Assembly: GCF_004337985.1 (NCBI RefSeq)
Contig: NW_021940925.1
Location: forward strand, 528,759-592,758
Source: Pyricularia pennisetigena
Taxonomy: Eukaryota; Ascomycota; Sordariomycetes; Magnaporthales; Pyriculariaceae
DNA length: 64,000 bases
Reading direction: 5' to 3'
The notes under the pieces are model-generated. The model did not search any database. It was not told the DNA's origin and saw only the letters and a list, made by a program, of their open reading frames with translations. Shown one piece after another: positions 1 through 9,216 of this stretch. A program made the translations under genes and the position numbers. How positions within the stretch are numbered: the stretch's first letter is position 1; every line of letters begins with the position of its first letter.

Positions 1-958
1 AATTTATAGCGAGGATAAATAAATTTACGGGTATTAAACACCGATACGGTAGCGTTTTGTACCTTTAAATATAAGGTATTATAAAAATTACCAATTAAAA
101 ACTGGACTAAAAACTACGGTTTTATATCGACAAATATTAAACCAATTGGAACGTACATTTACCTGTTTTAAATTTTGCCTATAACCCCGCGTGGTATTTT
201 AACCTTAATATATACCCGTTAAAAATAATATTCGGGATCGAACCCCGAAACCCGCTATCCACCGACCTACCAACCACAACCGTTAATTGAAACCAAAAAC
301 GAAAAACCCTGCAAATCGTCCGCCAAATTAAAAAAATCCAAAAATTGGTTCGCCAAAACGCGCTAAAAACGTAGGCGAAACAGGAAAAACAAACTAATAA
401 AAAGCGGCGACCAATAAATTTTGGGGTTAACGATTATATTTTCGTTAAAAAAAAAGGTTTCCGACGACCGTACCGACGATTAAATTGGATTTATAATGGA
501 CCGGATTATAACAAATTTTAAAAAAACGAAAATATAATTACATTTTGGACGTATTTAAATCGTTTAAAAAAAAAATTTGTTCCACGCAAACCGTTTCCGC
601 AAAACCGCAATGGACCCATTACCACAATTAAAAAAAAAGCCGTTTCCGCCAAAAAAAATCAACGGAAAACCAGAATTTATAATCGATAAAATTTTAATAT
701 CCCGATTATTTGGCCGGAATAAAATATTGCAATACCAGGTCGCATGGTAAAAATATAATCCAAACGACACGTAATACCCGGTTAAAAATTTTAAAAATTT
801 AGCGATAATTTTTAACAGTTTCCACAGAAAATATAAAAATGCCGTAAAATTACCGAAATAATTGGTAATTTGGATTAAAACCGCTGCCGAAAATAAATTG
901 GACGATAAACATTTCGCATAATTACCTGCGTCGATATACGAGGTTTGGAAGGGGGTAA
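1..958 (+). mobile_element. 3' part of RIP-degraded chromovirus family B (integrase end, chromodomain)
   Basis: This is the 3' end of a Ty3/gypsy pol gene, cut by the left edge of the window. Near 10-60 it encodes a degenerate integrase segment (KFTGIKHRYG). At about 230-300 it encodes a GSNPETRYPPTY-type integrase C-terminal segment. At about 660-860 it encodes a chromodomain-like stretch (DKILISRLFGRNK, then QYQVAW). The frames are full of stops and the sequence is TpA-rich, as expected from RIP. An inverted copy of the same region lies at 12,035-13,968, which confirms the assignment. A purine tract (GGAAGGGGGTAA) sits just before the LTR. A minus-strand open frame at 564-986 is only the antisense of the chromodomain. 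Confidence 0.8.
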
Positions 959-1147
959 TATAATATTTGGACCATAAAATGACCAAACCCTAACCCTAAC
1001 CCCTGGCCAACGACCCACCAGGGTAATACCTTTATTTACGTCGCGTTAAATATGGAATTTTGTTTCCTTTCTTCTCCTCAGAGTAGAATCTTCGTCGATA
1101 GGTGCCAGTAGACTAGCTTCCGTGCTATGATTACCCTGGCCGTGACA
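959..1147 (+). repeat. LTR of family B (3' LTR of the preceding element)
   Basis: About 189 bp, similar to five other copies in the window (11,842; 25,966; 29,277; 52,346; 55,937). The consensus starts TGTGACATTTGGACC and ends CCGTGACA. RIP has changed the start to TATAATATTTGG. The downstream flank (CCACC) has no visible partner because the 5' end lies outside the window. Confidence 0.85.
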
Positions 1148-2068
1148 CCACCAATTAAATTGCCAAATTGCGATACGGGTATTTGAAAATATTCAGCCCA
1201 AAGCCAATATCCTAAAATGCGACTTTTCGTTTATTTAGGTAAAGCTATTTGCCACAGTGTAGGTGTAAATAACGTTGAGCATTGCCCTAATCGGCAATGC
1301 AATCATGTAGACCTCCGCAAATAAAGCCGGTGTTACATGTTGTTTACCACGTATAATAATTGCTTCCATTATAATAGAAGAATATTTACTTTTGATTTAC
1401 ACTTTAAACATTAAAAAAATTTAAGTTTATATAAGTTTGTTTAATTTATTATCAAGGAAGTTTTTGTAATATTTATCTTTACGCGTGGTAAAATATATAT
1501 TAGCGTCGCAAATTTCGAGATTATCTTAGAGCATCCGTCGAACAACACCTTCTTTATTCTCCCCAATTTATTACCGAAATCGGTAGCGCCCACAGGGCCC
1601 AGACCATTAAATAGGAAAACCAGAGGAGAGATTACCAGTTTTCACAATTGTACGGCTTTATCTATAATACAATAATTATTCAATTTAATAAACTACGAGA
1701 AAAATAAGTATGAAATAAAACATAACTACAACAAATATAATAAATAATATTATAGCTTTTACTTATAAAGTCCCCAATATTATTATTAATGCATAATGCG
1801 TCCAAGGCATAAATATAAGTCGCCAAAAATATCTATTTATATATGAATATATGCGCGTAATATTATGTTTGACGTTAAAAACCTTGCTCAAACAATAATA
1901 TTGAACAAATATTTGAATACAAATTGTTAACTTTTACCTTCCATCCCTTCACGAAAAATACTCTGTTCCCATCATCCATTCCTTACTGTTTTGAACTATT
2001 CTCTTATTCTTTTGAATTGACCAAACTTGCAAGTTTTCTTTACCTGTTAATTTATCACTTTAAGCAAA
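1148..2068. other. AT-rich intergenic stretch, no gene seen
   Basis: AT-rich sequence with no frame of coding character and no recognisable repeat. The last 150 bases before the ATG at 2069 are pyrimidine-rich and could be the promoter and leader of the small secreted protein candidate. Confidence 0.4.
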
Positions 2069-2504
2069 ATGCTCCCAGGTAACCTTCTTAAGGCTTTGGC
2101 CTGTGCTATTTTGGTTAACGCCATGCCCCCTTCTCACAAACCTTGTCGTTGCCCTACTGTTCGCGCCACCGGTCACCCCGCCGGTCACAACCTTGGTCAT
2201 AGCGCCGGTTATAGAGGCCGTTCACTTGTTCCGAGGAATGACCCCAAAAAGAAGGACGATGACAGTAGTGGCGGTGAAGATAGCGACAACCCACCTTCTA
2301 GCAGCGATGACGACAGCGGGGATAGCAGCAGCGATTCCGAGAACGAAGCCCCGGGAGGCTTCGATTGCGGCTGGTGCGAGAACTCAAGGTCACAAGTTTG
2401 CAGATATGGGTAAGTGTAACGGTGTTACTTTTAATATACCCGTTTGCTAAAGATTCTACAATAGTTACTGCGGAGTTAGGAACCACCATTACGGACGACG
2501 TTAA
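2069..2504 (+). CDS. Candidate small secreted cysteine-containing protein, two exons
   Basis: No family recognised. The frame opens at an ATG in a good context (GCAAAATGC). Residues 1-20 form a plausible signal peptide: hydrophobic core LLKALACAILV and a V-N-A cleavage site. The mature part has a Gly/His-rich stretch, then an acidic Ser/Asp-rich linker, then a cysteine cluster C-x2-C-x7-C-x3-C. A 55-bp intron at 2410-2464 is inferred from a GTAAGT donor, a GCTAAAG-like branch site and a TAG acceptor. Splicing (exons 2069-2409 and 2465-2504) keeps frame and adds the last cysteine, giving 126 residues with six cysteines after the signal. Without splicing the frame ends at 2413 with only part of the cluster. 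Lying between RIP-damaged elements, it fits the profile of a fungal effector candidate. That is inference; expression is unknown. Confidence 0.5.
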
Positions 2505-2599
2505 CTTGTGGGACTGCCGTATTTAAATTAAACCCTGTTATTTCCACCCATTGGTAATATTATCCAATAGCAGAATAAATTTCCTCCCATTACTCCTTG

Positions 2600-3256
2600 G
2601 CGATATTGGCGATTTAACAGTGGTAGGAAAGCGTTACTTTTTACTTTGTTATTATAAAGCCCGAGTCCAGGGACTTGCCGCTTTAAATTAAAAAGCGGGT
2701 TTTAAAGCGGCCGGGTAATGGCCGGTAAATCTCGCCAAACCCCTAATAAGCCCTCTCCTTCTCGAAAACAGCAATATACGCAAAGCCAAAGCGAAAAAAA
2801 CCTATTCCGAGGTCCTGGCGAGGGGAAGAGATATAAATGGTACCATTAACCCCGATATTGGACAATCAGCGGTTGTTTGGGAGACACCGGTGCGGTCGAA
2901 ACAGCTTGGCGATCTCGTTATAACCTGTAGGCGCAAACACGTATACGATTCTACTGCCCGGCTGTTTTGTAACAAGTTTCAATAGGGTTGGGATATTAAA
3001 AATGCCGCATTGGCTCGAAAGCAGCACGAAATTAATACACTAAAGGTTTAATTGGAGGCAGCGCGGCCTTCGAAAAGAAGGGAAGGTGCAAATGGACCCC
3101 AAACCCCTTTTTGTGGATATCCAAGATGTTAGGCGCATATAGGAACAAGTTGCAGGAAACTCAAATATCCCAGAAGAATCTCTAGTTTCTAATAATAATT
3201 CTAATACTACGGATATTTTAAATGTAAACGAGTTAGGTAGCGAAGTCGACGAATGA
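2600..3256 (+). pseudogene. C-terminal remnant of a pogo/Fot1-type transposase
   Basis: The translation matches the C-terminal third of the intact transposase at 37,127-38,734. Visible segments, in order, are TVVGKRYFLLCYYKARV, KAGFKAAG (then a stop) WPVNLAKPL, LLLENSN, VVWETP, then the coiled-coil region ending LEAARPSKRR. The frame has stops (for example TAA before KAGF and TAG after CNKFQ) and one frameshift near 3075, and it ends at 3254-3256. The N-terminal and catalytic parts are missing. A GGTGTTCGGGCACC motif just downstream (around 3300-3340) may be the remains of a terminal repeat. A remnant of a different subfamily from the one at 4.8 kb. Confidence 0.75.
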
Positions 3257-3543
3257 AGTAAGAGAGTTGAAAACACGTTTATTTTTGTAGGATGTTCGGT
3301 GACCGGGGGTGTTCGGGCACCAGGGGTTTTAACTAAATGTTGGTATTGTAGCGCCAGATAAAGTTAAATATAAATTAACCCGCCTGTACAGGCTTTGTTT
3401 TTTTTATAATTATCGCCAACGGCCATTCGTTACACAGTCTTCCGTACCACCCCTTATACGATTTTAATAATAATATTCGCGCGCGCGATTTTTTCTTTAT
3501 TCTTTTGTAAGAAAAAAGGTTGGTTGGCTTTTTTTAATACGGC
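3257..3543. other. AT-rich spacer, no gene seen
   Basis: It contains a short (CG)n tract near 3479-3488 and pyrimidine-rich sequence. No coding signal is visible. Confidence 0.35.
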
Positions 3544-3752
3544 TGTTACGGAATGGCGTGCCTGGGCGACTACCAACCGTGACTAGCTCCACCCCACGTA
3601 ATAAATACCAAGGTTCGTTATTATATATTTATTTAGGCGCGTGTACGCGATTGGCACTGCGTGACTTTTTCTTCTTTATATTGAACTATAAATTTTCGAA
3701 TAAAATCGCCCCTATATTACAGCCTTATTTTATTGGTATTACTGTCGTAATA
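3544..3752 (+). repeat. Solo LTR of family D, RIP-damaged
   Basis: 209 bp, starting TGTTACGGAATGGCGTGCC and ending CGTAATA (from CGTGACA). It matches the well preserved copy at 51,162-51,373 over its whole length, with mostly C-to-T and G-to-A differences. A 3' fragment lies at 55,699-55,763. No convincing target duplication is visible. Confidence 0.8.
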
Positions 3753-3772
3753 CCAATATCGTCCTGCAATAT

Positions 3773-4093
3773 TTACTGAGGTCTAATTTCTCTGTCAAAT
3801 TGAAATATAAGATCCGGGGGCGCTCCATTTAACCATATAAGATTACAGTCCGAATCTGCCCTCACACGATAACGTATGTTGTTTTGGTTAAATATTACTG
3901 CAAGTTCCATGGGAAAGTCAGCCAGCCACTGACCAGAACCAGGATTAATTATATATCGACAACGTGCTCCGTCCCAGTCGTCATTTGATTCGAAATTCCC
4001 CGTGGGGAATACTTTAGCAGATCCCTTGGCCACGACGGTGTTTATTGGAAAAGTTACCAGAGCCGAAACGATGAAATAACTTCTGAACTGCAT
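3773..4093 (-). CDS. Candidate small secreted protein, 106 residues
   Basis: No family recognised. The frame starts at ATG 4093. Residues 1-22 look like a signal peptide (basic MQFR, hydrophobic core YFIVSALVTFPINTVV, then AKG). The mature part of about 84 residues is mixed and globular-looking, with only two cysteines (in ARCRY and DSDCNL), which could form one disulfide. It is rich in aromatic residues and hydrophobic beta-like segments. The frame is clean although flanked by RIP-damaged sequence. Its stop lies 20 bases from the end of the family D LTR, so the C-terminus may have been altered by that insertion. Effector candidate by context only. Confidence 0.5.
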   Translation of the reverse strand: MQFRSYFIVSALVTFPINTVVAKGSAKVFPTGNFESNDDWDGARCRYIINPGSGQWLADFPMELAVIFNQNNIRYRVRADSDCNLIWLNGAPPDLIFQFDREIRPQ

Positions 4094-4834
4094 ATTAACG
4101 GAGGAAATCGAATAGATTTTATATTCCCGCGCTTGATATATATCTTATAACAATAAGAAAAAGGATCCGGATTGCTGACCAGAATTGAGAAGAGTTGCAA
4201 TTATAAAGGCAAATTGCAGGGGAAAGGAGTAAAGAGTTTGTGAGAAATGTAAAATATTTAATATAAAGGTAAAGTCAAAAAGAGAACAATTGTTTTAAAA
4301 ATGTTATACCAAAAGAAAATCTTAATCGCGGATTTAAAGCGACTTAAATATTAAAAGAGGGTTCCACTGTTAAAAGAATTAATTTGATAGCCTGTAAACA
4401 GGCAATCGAAAATTTTTCGCTCAAATGACTAGTTACGCTTGTAATTAGCAAATAACTTAATAATCGATGGATTCCCTATCAAGTATTTCGCATTGAGTAT
4501 TAACAGGTAATATAATATTAGGGAACCGCGGCCATCCTAGGTATTAGAGGAAGTTAATTATAACAGGCCACTTTTAATATGGGAGTCGGTCTTATTAATT
4601 ATAATATATAAATAGTATTTTTAAACTTTAGAAACAAGAGTTAAACTAATTATTGCAGGGATTTATAACTTATTTATTATTTAATTATATGTCCGTTATA
4701 CCTGCTTAAAGTTTAGTCTTATATATTTCTTCAAACGCTTTAAATAGTTTCTACTGTTACTTTGTCGAATGTTTGCTAGTTTGTATTTGAAATATATGGG
4801 TATGGACGATGTATATTAATGCAAAAAATCCCTG
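4094..4834. other. AT-rich spacer, no gene seen
   Basis: Strongly AT-rich with no coding frame and no recognised repeat. The first 100 bases (4094-4200) could hold the promoter of the minus-strand small secreted protein. Confidence 0.35.
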
Positions 4835-5172
4835 CAAAACCTAATAATAGCAATTATTCGAACCGGTACAAACAATGCGGCTTTGCGGTATCCTGGCACA
4901 CAAAAGCCACCCCTTAATCGATGGACAAACAACGTAACAGGTGGATGAGTTAGCATTTAAATAATTATATTAAATCGCACAATGCGTATATCGGATGCTA
5001 ATGCTCGACGGGCACGGCAGTTATCAGTCCCCTAATGTTAAGGGCTACTGCAAAGATTACAAAATTATTTAATTCTGCCTGCCAACTTAGTTATTTTATT
5101 TAACCGATCCATCTGACGCTGGAGTAATCGGTATCCTGAAGCGGGCGTACGCCTAAGAGATCAACTATTACT
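4835..5172 (+). pseudogene. Catalytic-domain fragment of a second pogo/Tigger-type transposase
   Basis: A degenerate frame encodes VYRMLMLDGHGSYQSP near 4978-5025. This matches the second catalytic aspartate motif (LDGHGSH) of pogo-family DDE transposases. About 35-40 codons later come LKRAYA and EINYYL, matching the PLKxAY segment that follows the third catalytic motif; the motif itself (PPHSSHxLQPLD) is obscured by RIP stops. The coding sequence is interrupted at 5173 by the family E LTR. Residues around the motif differ from the intact element at 37 kb, so it belongs to another subfamily. Confidence 0.65.
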
Positions 5173-5371
5173 TGTTACATGTAAGGATCAGGCCCCCAGA
5201 CCTACCCTTAGAATTACGACTCGGCTCCACCAGCCACGCCGAGTCAGGGATCGGACAAAGGGGTCTCTCCAGCGCGCCGTCAATTTTGTTTTCTCTCTTC
5301 TCTTGAGTTTAGAATTTTCGTTAATAGTGCCCAAAACACTAAGGTTGTCCAATATATACCTGACCGTAACA
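5173..5371 (+). repeat. Solo LTR of family E inserted in the transposase remnant
   Basis: 199 bp, TGTTACATG to CCGTAACA. It is homologous, in inverted orientation, to 51,925-52,168, sharing the segments GATCAGGCCCCCAGACC and ACGACTCGGCTCCACCAGCC. No clear target duplication is visible; the flanks are TTACT and GTATT. Confidence 0.7.
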
Positions 5372-6527
5372 GTATTTTCATTACTAACTCGTAATTTATT
5401 AACTGCACTATATTTAATACTTATATGCTAGACTAGGAGGTAAGGAGTGTTCTAGGGTTTGGCTGCGAGCCATGCAGTCCTAGCATTATAGGGGGGCGTC
5501 GACCCGGGGGTGCGGGCGAGGCCAAACGCATGGTCGTTTCCATCTCTATTAATGCACATGCAGAGGTACGGAATACAGAAAGGTAAAGCGAATGGGAATA
5601 TAAGAGGGGGCGCAGGAGTTTGCGTTGGATATGTGGATAATGCTCGCGACCATGAGTTAGTGATGTTTGAAGGAGCCGCTGTACGTGAATGCTGTTGTTT
5701 ATCGACGACAAATTTGCAGTTTGTAATTATTATCCTCGTCAGCCAGTTTGTGAAGGAATGTGCATTGGCTGTTGAAGCATTGCTTATATTTTGGCCAACC
5801 CGATCAATGTTAAATCGAACCTAGTGCACGCCTCGATTGGACCCAGACGACTGAGCAATATACGTAGATTAACAAGGGCCGATGCTGAGTCCGCTGGTAG
5901 CCCAGACTGCGGCCAACATCCGGGACAGGGGAACCTTTAGTGCTCAGAAAGCGGTTGAACTGCAGTGGCTGCCATTGCCGACAAACGCTTAGTCGATTTC
6001 CGCAGATACTCGTGTGCTGCCAAGACGGGTAATACGGACTCCAAGAGTAGGGACCCAAGTTCAAGTCCAGGCGACGGTGCTCGCCCTTTTGCTGTCGCCC
6101 TTTCGATGTCGCCCTTGACGGATCTGTTTATTGTGGGCGGGGGCGTTGCGACATCCAACGGTTAACCAACGGCTCTCAAGCGCCACACAGAACGACCGTG
6201 GAGCATACGAATCCTCCTTTCCCAGAATGGCGAGAAACTGGCCCATGACGCCGAGGCCGCCGGACGACTGCCCCTGTAGTTATTGTGTCTTGCATCAATT
6301 GGTATTAATATCAACTCCACTTGAGCCGCTTATGTAAGATTGTGACTGGTAGTCACAAAGTCGCTAGATCTTCTCTGTCGTCAATTGATTAACCCACCTA
6401 ATATCTTCACAATAACTATTGCAGCCTATGTATTTTGATGTCGCAGAGCTAAAAACAGCCAAATTATCGTTGTGGGCACAATACAAATTATCTGCAGCAC
6501 GCTTCAACCTAAACAACACTACTTGAT
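5372..6527. other. Balanced-composition stretch without a supported gene
   Basis: GC content rises here and several short open frames exist on both strands (for example around 5510-5824 and 5937-6246). None shows a recognisable domain or a consistent start context, and overlapping frames on both strands look equally plausible. I see no supported gene. Confidence 0.35.
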
Positions 6528-7081
6528 TCAATACATGACTTTGGTTGTCAAGATGGTTTGGATGTCACCAGCGGCGTTCACTAACACAACTGGGATTCCA
6601 CCAATAAAAAACACAGTTGCCGCAATTAGGCGCTTGGAATACATTATAGGCCAAATAATAATAACATTTGCTTCTTGAATAACTGCCTTTTTCTTCTTTT
6701 CTGGATTATCGCTACGTCTACCGCTCGATAGTTCAGCCTTGACCATCGCGAAAGATCACTATTGGATCTATTTCCTACTTCCATGGACCAAAAAGCGTCA
6801 TATGACTCGGGCTGGTGGTAAAAACGGCCCTGCGCCCAATCGCGTTTGCTTGTGACGAAACTCTTCCATTTACGGAAAGCGCCTATAAAGCGACTGTTGC
6901 GACTGTTTGTGGAGCTGAGTCCTGGTTGGTGTGTTAATGAACAGAGGAGTACCAATATGGTTATTTCTCTTTGCCACATATTTGCCGTATCAGATTTGAG
7001 CCGGTGGGCAACATCGCAAACCTTTGAACCGCTCTCGCTCTGCCTCGGCAAGCTAGTCGTCAGCGCTCCTAGCTCCTCCAT
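6528..7081 (-). CDS. Hypothetical protein, possibly membrane-associated (weak)
   Basis: Not recognised. A frame starting at ATG 7081 runs 145 codons to 6644 and is rich in Arg and Ser. A second, overlapping minus-strand frame (6746-6528) encodes a hydrophobic stretch, LIAATVFFIGGIPVVLV, that would make a transmembrane helix. The two could be exons of one gene, but I cannot place a convincing splice pair. The composition is non-RIP. Confidence is low; both frames could be chance. Confidence 0.22.
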
Positions 7082-8754
7082 TGCCCCAGTCCCAGGCTTT
7101 TACCATCCCGTGCTATTACTGGAAAGCCCATGCTGCGTGATTCTACTGTCTTTAGGCGGCAATATTCCCCAAAAGCTTAGTAGGCAAATGCGCGCCCTGG
7201 AGTAGCACGACGCTTGAAACCTAGGATTTACCTTGTTTCCACCCTTTCACCAAATGCCTTAACACAGTCGACCGTTTCACTGCCCCAAGAGATAATTGTC
7301 GGCGAGGGGTGTTGGGTGACGCCAATGGCAGAATACACTGAGCAATAAGCAGCATTGTTCGTAGATTCGTAGATCTACGTGATGCATCCGTGGTAGATTT
7401 ACTTATATGGTGAGAACGTTATACCTCTGCAATCTGGATATATTCGGTCTGTCTTCTATTTAAGTCGTGCGACTACAATTTAACGTTTACCGCCGGGTGA
7501 AAAGTCTTCGTGCGGCCCGTGCTCACTGCTTAATTACCCGGTCGCCGGGGCCGCAATTCCGGCCCGTATTGCCTTCCTTCCTTGCGCGCGCGCGAATAAA
7601 GCTATTCCAACATTGGCAATTTTTCTTTTTGGCGCGCGCGTATGGCCCTATTGTATTTTGCGGCAATAATGCGTTTTGCAGGTGTTAAATTTGCGGCGCT
7701 CGTCGTTTTTTTTGGGGTATAAATAAACGCCTTCCCAACCGTAAATTACGGTTATTTACCTCCCATTATTATCCGTTATACGTTTAACCAACAATACGTA
7801 ATTTATTTTATATTGGTTGTTATTATTATGTATTTATTTTAAATTAAAAAAATAATTGATTTTTTATTGCTGGCGAATTTTTGTTATATGGCGCGTGCGA
7901 TTAGTCGGTTGGTCGAGGTAATTTACCTTTTTTCGGTTTATATTAACGGCCTTTTTTTCCCTCGATTCGGCCTTCAATTTTTTTCCTCCTCCACGTTATT
8001 TTTATCGATTTCTTTTAACAATCGATCGCACGTTTAATTTTTTTTTTATTAACAATTTTCTTTTTTTTCATTTCTTATCGCCCGCATTTTTTTCTTTTTT
8101 TTTCGACTTTTCGTTATTAATTTTTTGCGCGCGCGCCTTCGAAATCGTTATTATATTTTTCGTTTTTACTGGTCCTGTTATTTCGATTGTCGATTTTTTC
8201 GCCGGTCCCGTTATCGTGCGCAGGACCCAAAATAAAATCTGGATTATTTTATTTATTACGTCCGCAAACAATCGTATTTTTTTCCGCAACTTAACTATTA
8301 ATATATATATTCCCCAACTTTTTTTTTATCGTATATTTAAATAACGTTATTTTTCATAGGATTTTAAACGCGCGTTCGCCGTTTTACCGTCGCGCGATAT
8401 CAAAATTAAAATTTCCATTGGATCGTTTGAAAAAATCCAGTATTTGTTTACGACCATTTTTCGTCGCGAAAATTATTTCCGTACCGTTTTAATCCAATTG
8501 CGCGGACGCACCGTTATCCGTTATTTTTCCAAATGCGGTAATCCCAACGTTTTTCCCAAATTTCGGTATTACGTGCGCCTTTTTTTATATTATAACGGTA
8601 TTTGCGTTAAATATATTTGGTAAAACCGTGTTATTTAATATTTGCACCACTATACCGGTAACGTTCCTCCTGCCGAATTTATCGGCGGTAATTCGCACGG
8701 CGGTTCACATTATAACGGTTCGCATTATAGCGGTTTTTATTACGGCGGTTATTA
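7082..8754. other. Unidentified, partly RIP-damaged sequence with Gly/Tyr/Ser-rich frame remnants
   Basis: From about 7460 the sequence becomes AT-rich. Short CG runs appear near 7588 and 8130. A plus-strand frame near 8650-8755 reads as Gly/Ser/Tyr/His-rich repeats (GGSHYNGSHYSG), and the same reading resumes beyond the LTR at 9212 (GGSQYSGY). The LTR therefore split a pre-existing Gly-rich coding sequence or element. No family recognised. Confidence 0.35.
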
Positions 8755-8759
8755 ATACG

Positions 8760-9211
8760 TGTTACGATCAAGGTATCGGGTAACCTGTTCTTATGGTAAA
8801 ATACAGTGGGTTAAAGCAGCTGAGCGTTTGTTTCGATAATTGGGGGTTTTCAATGATTGGGGGTGAAATTATAATCGTTTTCAAATAAAAATTGAGATTA
8901 ACTAAAGTTTAATTGCTGCTAAACAATCCTAGAGTCGAATTTACTTACATGGTAATAAGCGTGCCTTATATAGATTATGTTCCGAATGTAATCTCCTTGA
9001 TCTCGCTGGATCAGTGAAATCACTTTCCTTGATTTGTTGTAATTTCAAAAAATTATCAAGATCATTTTCTTGGTAGTCACGTGAGGTCACGTAATTCCTT
9101 TTTATGTAATCCTTTTTCTGCCGGTCGGTGATTTCTCTGGGCGGGTGTCGTTAGGAGGGATGTAACCCCACCTGGCCTCCCTGGTACCGGCCCAACTGTC
9201 TGGTCGTAACA
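8760..9211 (-). repeat. Solo LTR of chromovirus family A with ATACG target duplication
   Basis: The 452-bp reverse complement of the family A LTR (compare 17,951-18,407), starting TGTTACGATCAAGG and ending GGTCGTAACA. It is flanked by perfect 5-bp duplications ATACG (8755-8759 and 9212-9216). It is less RIP-mutated than the surrounding sequence, so it is probably a later insertion reduced to a solo LTR by recombination. Confidence 0.9.
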
Positions 9212-9216
9212 ATACG

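Noticed and set aside
564..986. 140-codon minus-strand frame with hydrophobic stretches
   Set aside because: Antisense of the family B chromodomain; its twin at 12,252-12,530 is likewise antisense to the inverted copy.
985..1003. Telomere-like CCCTAACCCTAACCCC sequence
   Set aside because: Only two units, and it is part of the family B LTR (CCCTAACCCTGACCCC in better preserved copies), not a telomere.
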